Source: Taeniopygia guttata
Lineage: Eukaryota; Chordata; Aves; Passeriformes; Estrildidae
Length of the DNA stretch: 64,000 nucleotides
Assembly (NCBI RefSeq): GCF_048771995.1
Contig: NC_133050.1
Coordinates: forward strand, 1,872,501-1,936,500
Reading direction: 5' to 3'
How positions within the stretch are numbered: the stretch's first letter is position 1; every line of letters begins with the position of its first letter. The notes under the pieces are model-generated. The model saw only the letters and a list, made by a program, of their open reading frames with translations, did no database searches and was not told the DNA's origin. This document shows, piece by piece, positions 41,643 to 56,297 of this stretch. Position numbers and translations under genes: made by a program.

Positions 41643-42968
41643 TGAATGTGGCTTTTGGAAACAGCAAAGGCACTGAGAATGCCATAGGCAATCCCCTTCC
41701 ATTTCCTGCCCTGTGGCAGGTTAAGTGATTTGTTTCACTTTGTGCTTTAGGGAATCCAACCCTGTTCAGTGCATTAACTTGACTCCCATTTTTGCCCCTT
41801 CCTGATTTCCTTGGCAAGCCTTTTTTCCTGCTGGAAGTTTTAAGTGCAAGAAGGAAATGGTAATTAACTCCTGGCCTGGCCATCTAGGCAGACAAGCCAA
41901 ACTAAAAATTCATTCTGTAGGGTGATAGGTGGGTGTTCTCCCTTGATACCAAAGGGTGACAGTTGTTATCGGGATGTACAAGGAAATTTCTGTCTGGAGA
42001 AGTACCTGAACTGAGCACCATGCTGCAGACAGACTGCAAATACCCGAGTTGGCCAAGAAAAAACAGTACTTTGGGAAAATTAGGAGAAAATGGCAATAAA
42101 AAACATAGCTCCCAAGAGGGATTTTGTGGTGTCTCTGTAGACCATCCCCTGTTCTTAGGTCATTGTGGTCAGTGTGTGTGGTTTGGAGTGAGGAGAATGC
42201 AGGAACAGTACATCGGGTGGCCCCAAAGGGAGGGGTGTGACATTAATTAAAATCTGTTCAGAATTTAGCTTACACACTCGCTCTGAAATCATTCTCTGAA
42301 CAGCCTAAGATGCTGCTTTTTAGCAGCGCAACAGTTACCAGCTGGAGACACAGGGAGGAAGATTTTTTCAGCTTAAACTTCTTATCCTCAAACATAAGTC
42401 AAAGCCTGAAGACAGCAAGAAACCTTCTGACCATGCGAGCTTTCAGAGCAGTGTATTGCACAATCTGAATAGGTTATTTTTGAATGCTTTTTTTCCTGTG
42501 TTAGGAGCTGCTTTCTGTGTGGAACAGCTCTTCAGAGTTCTGTTTACTGACCTCAGTTTTTAGTAGTAGTAGTTTTAGGAGTAGTTAATACACACAGATT
42601 ACAGCTTTAATTCTGTCCCATACAGTTTGGTATCCTGAAGCCATTTGCAGAAGATTAAGTAGTTAAGATCCTAACACAAGACCTTAACTTAAGATCCTTA
42701 ACTTAAGTAGTTAAGATCCTGCAAATAAAAGCTGTGATTGCTATGAAATCTCTGGTCTGAGGTAGATTCTTTAATGGACGCTAAACCTCTCCCAGGTGGT
42801 GATGATACCCCCTGGCGATAGCACACAACAGTCCACACTTCAAAGTCAGTAAAGCAGAAGAGAGAATGACAGGAGCAGCAGTAAAAGGGAAGCTCACCAA
42901 GCTGCTGTGGGCTTGGGCTGGCGTGGAGCAAAGCAGTGACCCAGCCTGTCCCTGTTCCTTCCCTGCAG

Positions 42969-43167
42969 GTGTACGTGAGCGAGCCCAGCGCCATGGAGTT
43001 CACTTCCTGCCAGGTGGAGGCACACGTGGGGCAGGTGCTGGAGCTGCCCCTGAGGATCAGTGGCCGGACCAGCGTGGACAGGGGCGAGCTGGTCCCCCTG
43101 AGCGACTGCTCACAGCTGGAGCTGGGGGTGGAGCTGGAGAACCCTGGCGTGTTCAGCCCACTTGAAG
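42969..43167 (+). pseudogene. NUP210: NUP210 exon 12
   Basis: VYVSEPSAMEFTSCQVEAHV, GQVLELPLRISGRTS, LVPLSDCSQLELGVELENPG. Acceptor CCCTGCAG, donor AAG/GTGCTT, phase 1 out. Noticeably GC-richer than neighbouring exons. Confidence 0.95.
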
Positions 43168-43348
43168 GTGCTTTAACTCCCTCCCTGGTTTGGAAGTTAA
43201 ATTGGTGACAGGTCACACCTCTCCCAAGTCACCCTTTTCCCTTAAATCACTGATTCATAGTTCTGTACAGTATCCCCACAGAACTGCCAACCTCAGAGGG
43301 GAGGGGAACCGAGTAGTTTTATTTTGAGGATAGATTTGCTTTTTTATG

Positions 43349-43889
<541 letters not shown>

Positions 43890-44794
43890 GTGAGTCTGCT
43901 TCCTCTGCTCCTGGAGAGATCCAGGATCCAGCACTGAAGAACCTTTACATGAGAGGGAGCAGGTTATGCAAGGAATAGGTGTGAAAAACTGAGGTGGGTG
44001 GGTTTACATTCCACCACTGGCTGGTTCAGTGAAGAAAATAAGAAAGAAGCTGAGTCCAGGGTCAGTAGATGGAAATACAGAAGAGGCTGCTTTCTTATTT
44101 TCTTGCCTCATCTGCAGAAGCCTAGCACTGACTGCAGGCTGAAGTCTTGAGTATTTCACCATAGCTTTCCCTCAATATGGAAAAAATGTTAGTGCAAATA
44201 CTACAGATTTGTGTTTATAATGAATGTAATGTGATGTTGTGAAACAGAAACTGGAAAGGTTTTTGTGCACTAAATGTCAGGTTAACTGCTGTGGTGGTGA
44301 ACAGCACAGGCTGTCCCAGGGATGCACATCAGTGCAGAATTTGTTAGACAGGTTTGAAGTAAAACTTGTGTAGGAGAATAACTACACACACAGAATTGTT
44401 CTGGAGAGAGCACTGGCAAGTGAAAGTACAATTTGACGTAATTTCATCCATTTTAAATACTTCTTTAAAAGTATAGCAGAATACTATCTCTCAGTGCTCA
44501 TAAAAATATATTAAGGATCTCCCTTTTGCTGTAATTCTTCATGAGAGAGATGTGATTAAAATGCAGCTAAAACTTGTCTTTGGATCCGTTGCTTCCTTTG
44601 AATCTAATCCAGCTGGACAGAATCCTTGTGGATTTTGGTGCAGCTCTGTTTTTCACTAAGTGTGCTGACAAACCACTGCATGGGAGAAATCACAGTCTTA
44701 TCCAAGTAGAGCTGTTCCATTCAGAAGGAGGTTTATTTTGCAGAGCACAACCAAACAGTGTACATAGATGATTAATTTTCAATTAATTAATTGA

Positions 44795-45022
<228 letters not shown>

Positions 45023-46183
45023 GTGAGTGCCAGAAGGGCTTGCTGTTGCCCTCCATCAGGTGCTGAGAACTGGCTCCAGACAGATTTATGGTGCCATATG
45101 CCTGTTATGTAGCTAGATGCTTTTATAATGAGCCAGTAAAGAATTTGGCTAAGTACCTTGTTTATGCATTTTGATGCAGATTTTAGAGTGAGCATTTCAC
45201 AACATTACATTAAAAGTGGTTTATGATGGGTTTTTTTCAGTATAAACCCAAGTTGTGGAAGCCTTATGTTGTGGGATGCATTGAACATCCTAATGAGTGC
45301 AGGTTCATTTTACATGAACAGGATCAGAGCAGAAGGTTACTGAGCAGGCTGACTCCTCTGTCTGACCTGCTCCTCTTAACTGTGTTACCTTCCAGTGTAA
45401 TTCTGTTTATTCTAACAAATGGCAGCCCCAGGAATTGACTGCTCTACTCTCTGTGCAGCCTTGGTGAGCATGACTGTGCTCATTTTCCACTTGGTTTTGT
45501 TCTCTCCAACATACAGAAGTGATTTCTCCTGCTTTATTCACCCTCCCCAGCCCATGAAGCTTTTAGCTTCAGTATAGTATTCTTCTGCAATTCTGCAAGG
45601 CTTAAGCATTTTGGTTGGGCTGCCAAGTTCCACTGATTTCCTCAGTGGACACTTTGCAAAGTGGAGCTGTTCCTGTCAGTGCAGATTCCAAAGGAACGGG
45701 CCTTGGTGTTGATGTGCAGGTCTGTGCAAGGCTGGCTGTCCCCAGCACATCACACCTGCGTGGCTCTGCCCAGCACCAGTGCGTGCGGGGATGGGGCAGG
45801 TGACCAGAGCTGCCTCAGCCTTCTCTGGTTTTATATCCACTTCACTTTGCTGAAGGCTAAAAAAGGAATGTAAAATAAAAGATAAGATGTTTTTAAATAC
45901 ACTGAAGTGACTATAAATGTTGCCTTTGGGCTGGTCTGTTCTCACTCTGCAAGAACACCTGCTGTTTCCTTTCTCAGTTACATGAGATTTGTTGTTTGAA
46001 TCAAATTTGATAGTCATGAACATGAACACCGAGGAAAGAGTTCCCAGGAACAGTACTTTCATAGCGATAAAGAATTGTTCTTGAGGTGTGCTCCCTCTTT
46101 TGCATCTTCCTGTGTCTTAATAGTGCTGTAAATCCACAAGCACTGTATTTTTGCTTTTCATTCTGATATCACAGTGTAACTGA

Positions 46184-46456
<273 letters not shown>

Positions 46457-47088
46457 TGAAAAATCAGTGTTTGGAGCTCCATGTGTGAAACATGGCAGCT
46501 GCTGCAAGAGGAGCAGTAACTGGTGCTGTGGCCACACTGTGCCCTTGGGGGCTCCTGCACAGAGCAGGCTGTGGGAGTCCTGCAGTAAATGGACAATAGA
46601 TATGTGTAGATTATCAGGCATAAGGAACTTTGCTATTCTGTTTTTCTTGCTAACGGGTGTTGCCACACGTTGGCTGCTGAGTAAGCCATATTTTGTTGTG
46701 TTAATATTCCCCGGCAAATGTAAAAGTCATCCTCCTTCCCTAAAATGAATCATTTTAAAGAGCTTCTATGTAATAACAAGAGGAGATGGAGACTTCTGTG
46801 TATTGTTAGCCACCCCAGAGCTCACCTGCTTTTCTGTCTCCATTATGTGTCAGCTTACCTTGGTGCACTGCTGTTGCTAATGCATTTCACCAAAGCAACA
46901 CCAGAATTTTGAGCTTTAACAAACAGCACTGTTTGTCATCATTTATTTGAATTTAAAAAACAATTTCATTGAGCTGTGGTTCAATTCTGTTGTTGTTGGT
47001 TTGGGGATTTGTTTTTTTTTTTTAAGGTAATTCACTGGCTAAAAAAACCCCAAACCCATGCTCCAGTAAAACCCCCTTAGAGTTCAGA

Positions 47089-47217
47089 GATTCACAGAAT
47101 GCTCTGAGTTGGAAGGGATCATAAGGATCATGGAGTCCAACTCTAAATGGCCCATACAGGACTTGAACCTACCTGGTGTAAGCAGCAGTATGCTCTGACC
47201 AGCTGAGATAATCTCAG
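47089..47217 (-). mobile_element. TguSINE1-like SINE (antisense)
   Basis: Read on the minus strand, a tRNA-Ile-like head runs from about 47213 down to 47148, with an A-box-like ATCTCAGCTGGTCAGAGCAT and a B-box-like GGTTCAAGTCC. It is followed by a CR1-like tail (GATCCTTATGATCCCTTCCA, ACTCAGAGCATTCTGTGAAT). This head-tail composition is that of the SINE described in zebra finch. It is too diverged for a functional tRNA. Confidence 0.75.
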
Positions 47218-47379
47218 GGCTGTTGGAGCACAGCTGAATGCCTTGCACTTGGCTCCTTTTAACAAACGTTCCTTATGCATTGATGTTGTACAAACCTCAT
47301 GGAACTCAGCATATGTTTTCTTTAATGATTAAAAAATCCGGTTGTATCGGTTCAGTTCAAAATATTCCTTCTTTTTCAG

Positions 47380-47572
47380 GTTCCTGTTTCCAATTACCAC
47401 AATCCAGTGCTGGATTTGGCTGCCTATGACCAGCAAGGCAGGAAATGTGATAACTTCAGCTCCCTTAGTATTGTGTGGGAATCCACAAATAAGGCCATTG
47501 CTCGTATTGAGACGGAGCTGCCAATGGAGCTGACTCTGAAGGAGGAGGGCAATGGTCAGAAGAAAATGGAGG
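47380..47572 (+). pseudogene. NUP210: NUP210 exon 16
   Basis: VPVSNYHNPVLDLAAYDQQG, RKCDNFSSLSIVWESTNKAI, ETELPMELTLKEEGNGQKKM. Acceptor CTTTTTCAG, donor GAGG/GTATGA. Confidence 0.95.
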
Positions 47573-47843
47573 GTATGAGTGGGCTGAAATGAGCATTTCT
47601 TTGTTTGACGGTCCAGATTAAATCTGTTTGGCAGTGTCTCATCTTGATTAAAGAAATTACTGTAATCTGCAGTCATACTTCAGTTTAACGTCAATGTGCA
47701 CTTTTTAGTGTGTGCTATTAAAGAGAGGAGAAAAAAGGAACCAAGTCCAATGTCTAGAACCTGTCTTGAGAGAGAAAGTTCTTGTCCGATGCGAATGAGC
47801 CTAGAGGAGCTGAATATATTTCTCATCTTTGTTGCATTCTAAG

Positions 47844-47949
47844 CTTACAAACTGTGGTAGTTGACCATGCGTTTGGAACTGCTGCCATCTCTGCCACTGC
47901 CACTGGATTCCAGCAGCCCCACCTGAAGGCAGCCAGAGCCCAAATACCG
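47844..47949 (+). pseudogene. NUP210: NUP210 exon 17, one base short
   Basis: After acceptor TTCTAAG the family frame reads LQTVVVDHAFGTAAISATAT, GFQQPHLKAARAQIP. Exon 16 leaves phase 1 and exon 18 enters phase 0, but this exon has 106 nt instead of a number giving phase 0. One base is missing at or next to the acceptor, so the exon is frameshifted relative to exon 16. Confidence 0.88.
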
Positions 47950-48394
47950 GTAACAGTACCTGGGGGGATTTGCCATTTCCCTGTGGTCAATGCCCAGTGG
48001 TCTGGTGGCTTTATTTCCTCCACACACAGTACTGTACAAATCAGGCAGCTCCCTGGTGCAGTCCGGTTCATTCTGCAGAGGTTTGATACTGGTTCATGGT
48101 TTTCCTGCTTTCCTCTGCACTAGGTGCTGCTATCCAAATCAAATTTGTCCAAGTCCTTGGGAGTTTTTTAACCATCTGAACAAGGGCATTGCAGAGAAGT
48201 GTTTCAGTTGGTTTTGTTTCAGTTTAGGGTTTTTTAATGAATTGGTGACTCTCTGCTGCTTGTCCTTCATTAAAGCAGCCATGTGCTTCATGCAGCTGTC
48301 ACTGGGAAAGCAAATGGATTATTGCCCCTGCAGAGCTGGGTGGGAAAGTTCTGCATGAGCAAAGCAAAAGCTGACTGATTCCTCATATGGACCA

Positions 48395-49033
48395 TGTGTT
48401 AGTCTGGGCTCTTGTGGGAATCCAGGGCTTCCCTCTGGCTGCCCTGGCAGGTCTGGGACTCTGGCAGGGGTCAGGAACCCCCCTATACAGAGCCCCGAGA
48501 GACACTGTCTGTGATCTCTGTCCATGGAGAGGAGTTTTCAATCTTACAGGATGAATTACAAGCTCTGAGTGTTTGATATGAGTAATAATTAAGTGTGACA
48601 CAGGTGCAAAAGTAAAATTTTAGGTTTCTAAATTAGGGGTTCAGAGGGGACAAGATAGAGAAAATTAGGTGTGTCTTGTCCTTTTCCTCCTTCTTCATGC
48701 CCTCCATGTTTCACTGTAGTGTTGGCATTTTTCTATTGGTTTAGGCTAGGGACACGCTGTTCAACGTAGATAATAGATATTGGCACATTATTATAAATAT
48801 AGTACACGTAGTTTCTGGTATATAATGTTTGTAACATCCCACTGAGGGGCAGAGCCCCACACGCTGCCCTGCAGGACAGACCTGCGGCAGGGCAGCAGAA
48901 CATGTTAGAGATAAGCAAGAATAAACAACCTTGAAAACAGCACAGACAAATTATAGCTTCTTCTTTGGCAACGGGGCAGAAAGACAGAGACTTTCTACAA
49001 TCTCGGAATCACCAATACCCACAGATTCCGACA
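48395..49033 (+). mobile_element. ERV-type LTR, probably solo
   Basis: Inside NUP210 intron 17. The sequence from about TGTGTTAGTCTGGG to about ATTCCGACA has the layout of a passerine ERV LTR: TTGGCATTTTTCTATTGG, a TATAAATATAG-like TATA region, a GC-rich R-like stretch, AAGAATAAACAACC as polyadenylation site, and a TTGGCAACGGGGCAG zone. No retroviral coding region adjoins. Boundaries are approximate and no clear target-site duplication was found. Confidence 0.65.
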
Positions 49034-50709
49034 GGCTCTGACTGATGCTCTCTTTTTTTTTTCCTGATGCCAGCCATAAGCACAGGCTCTCATTTTACAA
49101 GTCATTAGCCACTCCCTGAAATACTTAGCTAGGGAAGAAAAACAGTAAAAGGTAATGATGATGAACAAAGAGGGCAGGTGTAAACAGCTGGCAGTTTTCT
49201 GTTTATGTCACTTTTGTAAACTGAATATAAGGGCAGGTTTCAGCCTGTGGAATAACCTGGCATGTGCAATAACTGACTCTTAAAATATTCTGCTTCCTAA
49301 CTGGAATGTCTGTTTAATCTTGTTAGCAAGATTTAAGTGGATTTGAACAATATGCAGTACCTTGAAAACATACTTGAGGCAAAAAGTTAAATATGCAATG
49401 AGCGGTTACAGGATTTAACTCAAAGCAGGTAGCAGATGGGCACCAGTAATGTGAAATACTCTGTGGGCCAGGTTCTTCTCAGCTTGGCCCAGGTGTGGCA
49501 TCTGCTTAGTAAATTCTTTGAGAGGTGATCTTTTTTGCCACTTGGTTCTTGACTTTTCTGTGAGGTTTCCACTCTTCTCATGTTGGGAAAGCATGGTGCA
49601 GATGTATGTCCCCTGAAAAATTTGACTATGGCTTAATGAGAATTACCGCAGAGACACAGTTACTTTGCTGCTGAAGTTATTTGCGATATTTGGTTGTGTT
49701 TCTTTTTTTTTTTTTCTCTCTTAGAAATCGAGCTGTAATATGGATACTTGATGTTCTACAATAATTTTGTAGTTCACTGTGCTCTGCTTTGTTAAACCAG
49801 TATTATATATTCTTTCTTATTTTCCGAAATAATTAGTAAAGAGGCTGCTCTAAACTTTGCCTTGAGTTCAGAGAACACTGGCATATTCTTAAGTTCTATT
49901 CTCTGTGTTTAAATTTCGGAGGACTCTGTAGATGTTAGTCCTGCTGCACTTTGTGGGCTCATGAATGTGTTGTTTTTTTCAAATGAGGTGACCTGGGTGC
50001 ATTTTTCAAGTACATCAGCAATGGGCTGCTCTGTTCTGCTTTCAAACCTGCCCATTCTCCTTTCTTGCAGCCAAAAACACAAACAAAAACCTAGTAGATG
50101 GGATATTAAGATGTCTTGACTGTTGTTCCATGTTTAAGTGGAACACCCTATTATGTCATTAGGGAAAGATCACATCCTTTCCACATCAAGGAAATAATTC
50201 TACTAATGAGGTGAAATGGGTACAGAGTACTGACTTCCTCTAGAAATCTTTTTCCTTTTCTGAGCTAATGTTGCTATGAGTGAGTGATTAAAGCTGCATT
50301 TAGTCCCGTATTCATGTACTTACACTTAAGGAAGAATTTCTTTTGGTGGCCTGCTAAGAAGCATGAAAAGATGAGTTAGAACTAGAACACTTTGTGCATT
50401 TTCCTTATCATTCTGTATGACTTGGGCCCGTGGCTCAGAGTTAATATCCTGTCTGTGCTTGTCAGACATCATTCACTGATCCTGCAGTGCTGGGCCCTTG
50501 TCCTCTGCCTTGGCCAGGGGTGCAGAACAGAGCAGCCCTGAGGATGCCCTTCCCTGTGCTGACTGACTGAGGCCTCTGGATCTTGGGGGCATCTCATCCC
50601 TCAGCCTGTGCTCTGAGCTTTGGTTGCCTGCTTTAAACATCCTCCCTGCACACACAGGACTCTGGCAGTGTTGTGCCTCTTTCTGTAACTGCTAACATTG
50701 TTCTTGCAG

Positions 50710-50814
50710 CACGAGGCTGTGCTCCCAGGGCCTGCCACCATTGAAGTGATGCTTGTGGAAGATGTGAAAGTGAGCCCCACTGGGCTCTCCATCTACAACC
50801 ACCCTGACATCCAG
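50710..50814 (+). pseudogene. NUP210: NUP210 exon 18
   Basis: HEAVLPGPATIEVMLVEDVK, VSPTGLSIYNHPDIQ. Acceptor CTTGCAG, donor CAG/GTGAGG, phase 0. Confidence 0.95.
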
Positions 50815-50941
50815 GTGAGGAGTTACTCTGCTGCTTTCCAGCTGCAGGGAGGAAAACATCACACATTACAGGGGGTGTGTGAGGAGACAGCTTTACTGGA
50901 AAGATACAATCTTAATGCAGGATGCTTTTCTGGTTTTGCAG

Positions 50942-51043
50942 GCAGAACTTCTCCTCCAACAAGGTTCTGGATATTTTTTCATTAATACCAGTGTGCCAAA
51001 TATTGTAAGAGTGACACATGAAGAGACTCAAGGCATTGCTTTG
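50942..51043 (+). pseudogene. NUP210: NUP210 exon 19
   Basis: AELLLQQGSGYFFINTSVPN, IVRVTHEETQGIAL, phase 0. Donor TTG/GTGAGT. Confidence 0.95.
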
Positions 51044-53890
<2,847 letters not shown>

Positions 53891-54495
53891 TAGGAGCTGA
53901 TCCAGCCTGCCCTGACTCCTGTGCTGCTGGTCCTGAGCACAGAGATCACACATGGACAAGATGCTACAACAGAGAACACTTCCCTGTGTCTCTGTTTCTC
54001 CCTCCCAAATTTATCCCTTCAGGTTATAAGGGTCTCAGGGTATCAGGTATCTGTTCGTGTTCTGTGTGGCAGAAATCTCAGCTTTTGCATTTACATAGTA
54101 ATATTAATCCCTAATTTATATGGACATGCTCATTTACATTTCCTCCTGTTTAAAGTGCATGTGAGCAATTCTTTTAGGAGTAGGTTTTGCCCCAGGGTCA
54201 TTTTCCATATGTCAGGCTTTAAAACTGAACAGAAGAAAGTCCAGCTCATTGCTCTTGCCAGCTTGGGTGCACCTTAAACAAAAGAAGTGTTGATATTTCT
54301 GGATGTTTTAATTATGCCCTTGCCAGCTGAAGGACCTGAGTTCATTCATTTCATCTGACACTAACTCCAGCTGGCAGGGATTAGTGTTTAAAATCAGTGC
54401 TAGTCTAACCTTGGGGCTCTAACTCCACTAGCCTACTACAAGTATAATACAAAATCAAGTGAAAATTTTTATGCGAATAAATAAGAGTGGTGTGA

Positions 54496-54654
<159 letters not shown>

Positions 54655-55119
54655 TAAGTTAATGGACTTTTGAAATTAATCTGTGAATAAGAATTGGCAA
54701 AAAATGAATAAAGATATTAGGTTAAAGGCATGGTAATACACAACGGCTGAGAGTCTTTTTATTTTCTTTTTGTGAAGCCTCAATTAGCTGTTAAAAGGTA
54801 AAATATTATTTGTGAGGGAAGTTTCCTGAGCTAACAGCCTGAATGTTGCTGGCTGATGAAGGAGACTGCATTCCTCCAGTGTGATGACTGATGAAGCTTT
54901 GTGCATCTTGGAAGCAGTGACTTGGCAGAGAGTGTCAGGTGAAGAGTGCTGTGTGAAGGCACATCTGATGTTATCAAACTCACTGTGTCTGTTGCTTGTT
55001 TCATTTTCACTTCAAGTATTTAATGTTTCAATAAAGCACAGTTTGCAAAGAGCAATCATGTGTAAAAATGTGATAATTTCCTCAACTTTGCTTCAGACTG
55101 TCACTTAGCCTTGTGGTAA

Positions 55120-55356
<237 letters not shown>

Positions 55357-55617
55357 TAAGATACAGGCATAAAGAAAGTCTGTGCTACAATGGAACAGGA
55401 ATACATACATTATGGTTACAGTATAGTAATCAATTTGCCATAAAATTCATTCTGTCTGGAAGCTGACCTAATGCCAGTCAGATTTCAGTGTTGTTTAACT
55501 CAGATGAGTTAAATTTCGTCATGCTCAATTTACTGTGATTAAGCAACTAAAGAATCAGTTGTACACTTGTACTGTTTTGTGGTGTCATTTATCTGACTGA
55601 AGGATTTCTGTTTTTAG

Positions 55618-55680
55618 GTCTTTACCCCATTTAGACTACTGCCAAGGAAAGTGACCCTAATTATTTGGGCCATAATTCAG
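55618..55680 (+). pseudogene. NUP210: NUP210 exon 23, donor lost
   Basis: VFTPFRLLPRKVTLII then WAIIQ, where relatives have GATMQ. After CAG the expected donor GTGAGG reads ATGAGG, so splicing to a next exon would fail. No later NUP210 exon is present in the remaining 8.3 kb. This is the last recognisable piece, about 120 bases before a CR1 fragment. Confidence 0.9.
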
Positions 55681-55796
55681 ATGAGGCATCGTCTTACATA
55701 TTTTCTTTACTTTGTAATTTCTGTTGTAAAATGAATCTTCATAACTGGATTTTCAGCAGGAAATACTCAACTTGACATTTATCTGCATTCACACTG

Positions 55797-55990
55797 AATG
55801 GACTGACAGGCTTGTTGGAGAGGGGCTTTGGGCAAGGGCCTGGAGTGACAGGACACCAGGAGTGGTTTCAACCCAACGCAGGGCAGGGCCACATGGGATA
55901 TTGGGCACGAATTGTTCCCTGTGAGCGGGGGGAGGCCCTGGCACAGGATGCCCAGAGCAGCTGTGGACGGGTCTGAGATCCTCTGCAATT
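55797..55990 (+). mobile_element. CR1 LINE 3' tail at the NUP210 breakpoint
   Basis: Sense fragment: GGGCCTGGAGTGACAGGACA, GGTTTCAACCCAACGCAGGG, TTGTTCCCTGTGAGCGGGG, CCCAGAGCAGCTGTGGAC. It lies exactly between the end of recognisable NUP210 sequence and the first repeat unit of the cassette gene. Confidence 0.82.
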
Positions 55991-56177
55991 TCCCAGTCTC
56001 TGAGCAGATCAGGAGGCGCAGCTGTTTTCACAAGGGAGTGCTCTGGCCCAGCCCCAATAGCCTGGGCATTCTCCTCATCTTTACCTGTGAGTTTCACAAG
56101 CATTGCCTCCTGAAGATCACACCTGTCCAATGGGGAATGTTTCCATCTGATGCAGCTGTTCCTCTTCCTTTTTCAAG

Positions 56178-56297
56178 TAATTGACCAAACGCCTGTGCAG
56201 AAACAGGCACTTCCTGGAGGAGGCAGCGGGTCAGTGCCAGCCTCTGCTGCAGGAAGGAAGGCGATGCCAAGCACGGACACAGGCATGGGCACAGGAG
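56178..56297 (+). CDS. Cassette gene exon 1 (Q/K-GS type, copy 1)
   Basis: IDQTPVQKQALPGGGSGSVP, ASAAGRKAMPSTDTGMGTGG, 120 nt. Acceptor TTTTTCAAG, donor GGAG/GTGATT, phase 1-1. Near-identical to exon 8 and related to exon 5. Confidence 0.65.

Noticed and set aside
47148-47213. Functional tRNA-Ile gene on the minus strand
   Set aside because: The stem pairing is degraded and the sequence continues into a CR1-like tail, so it is a SINE head.
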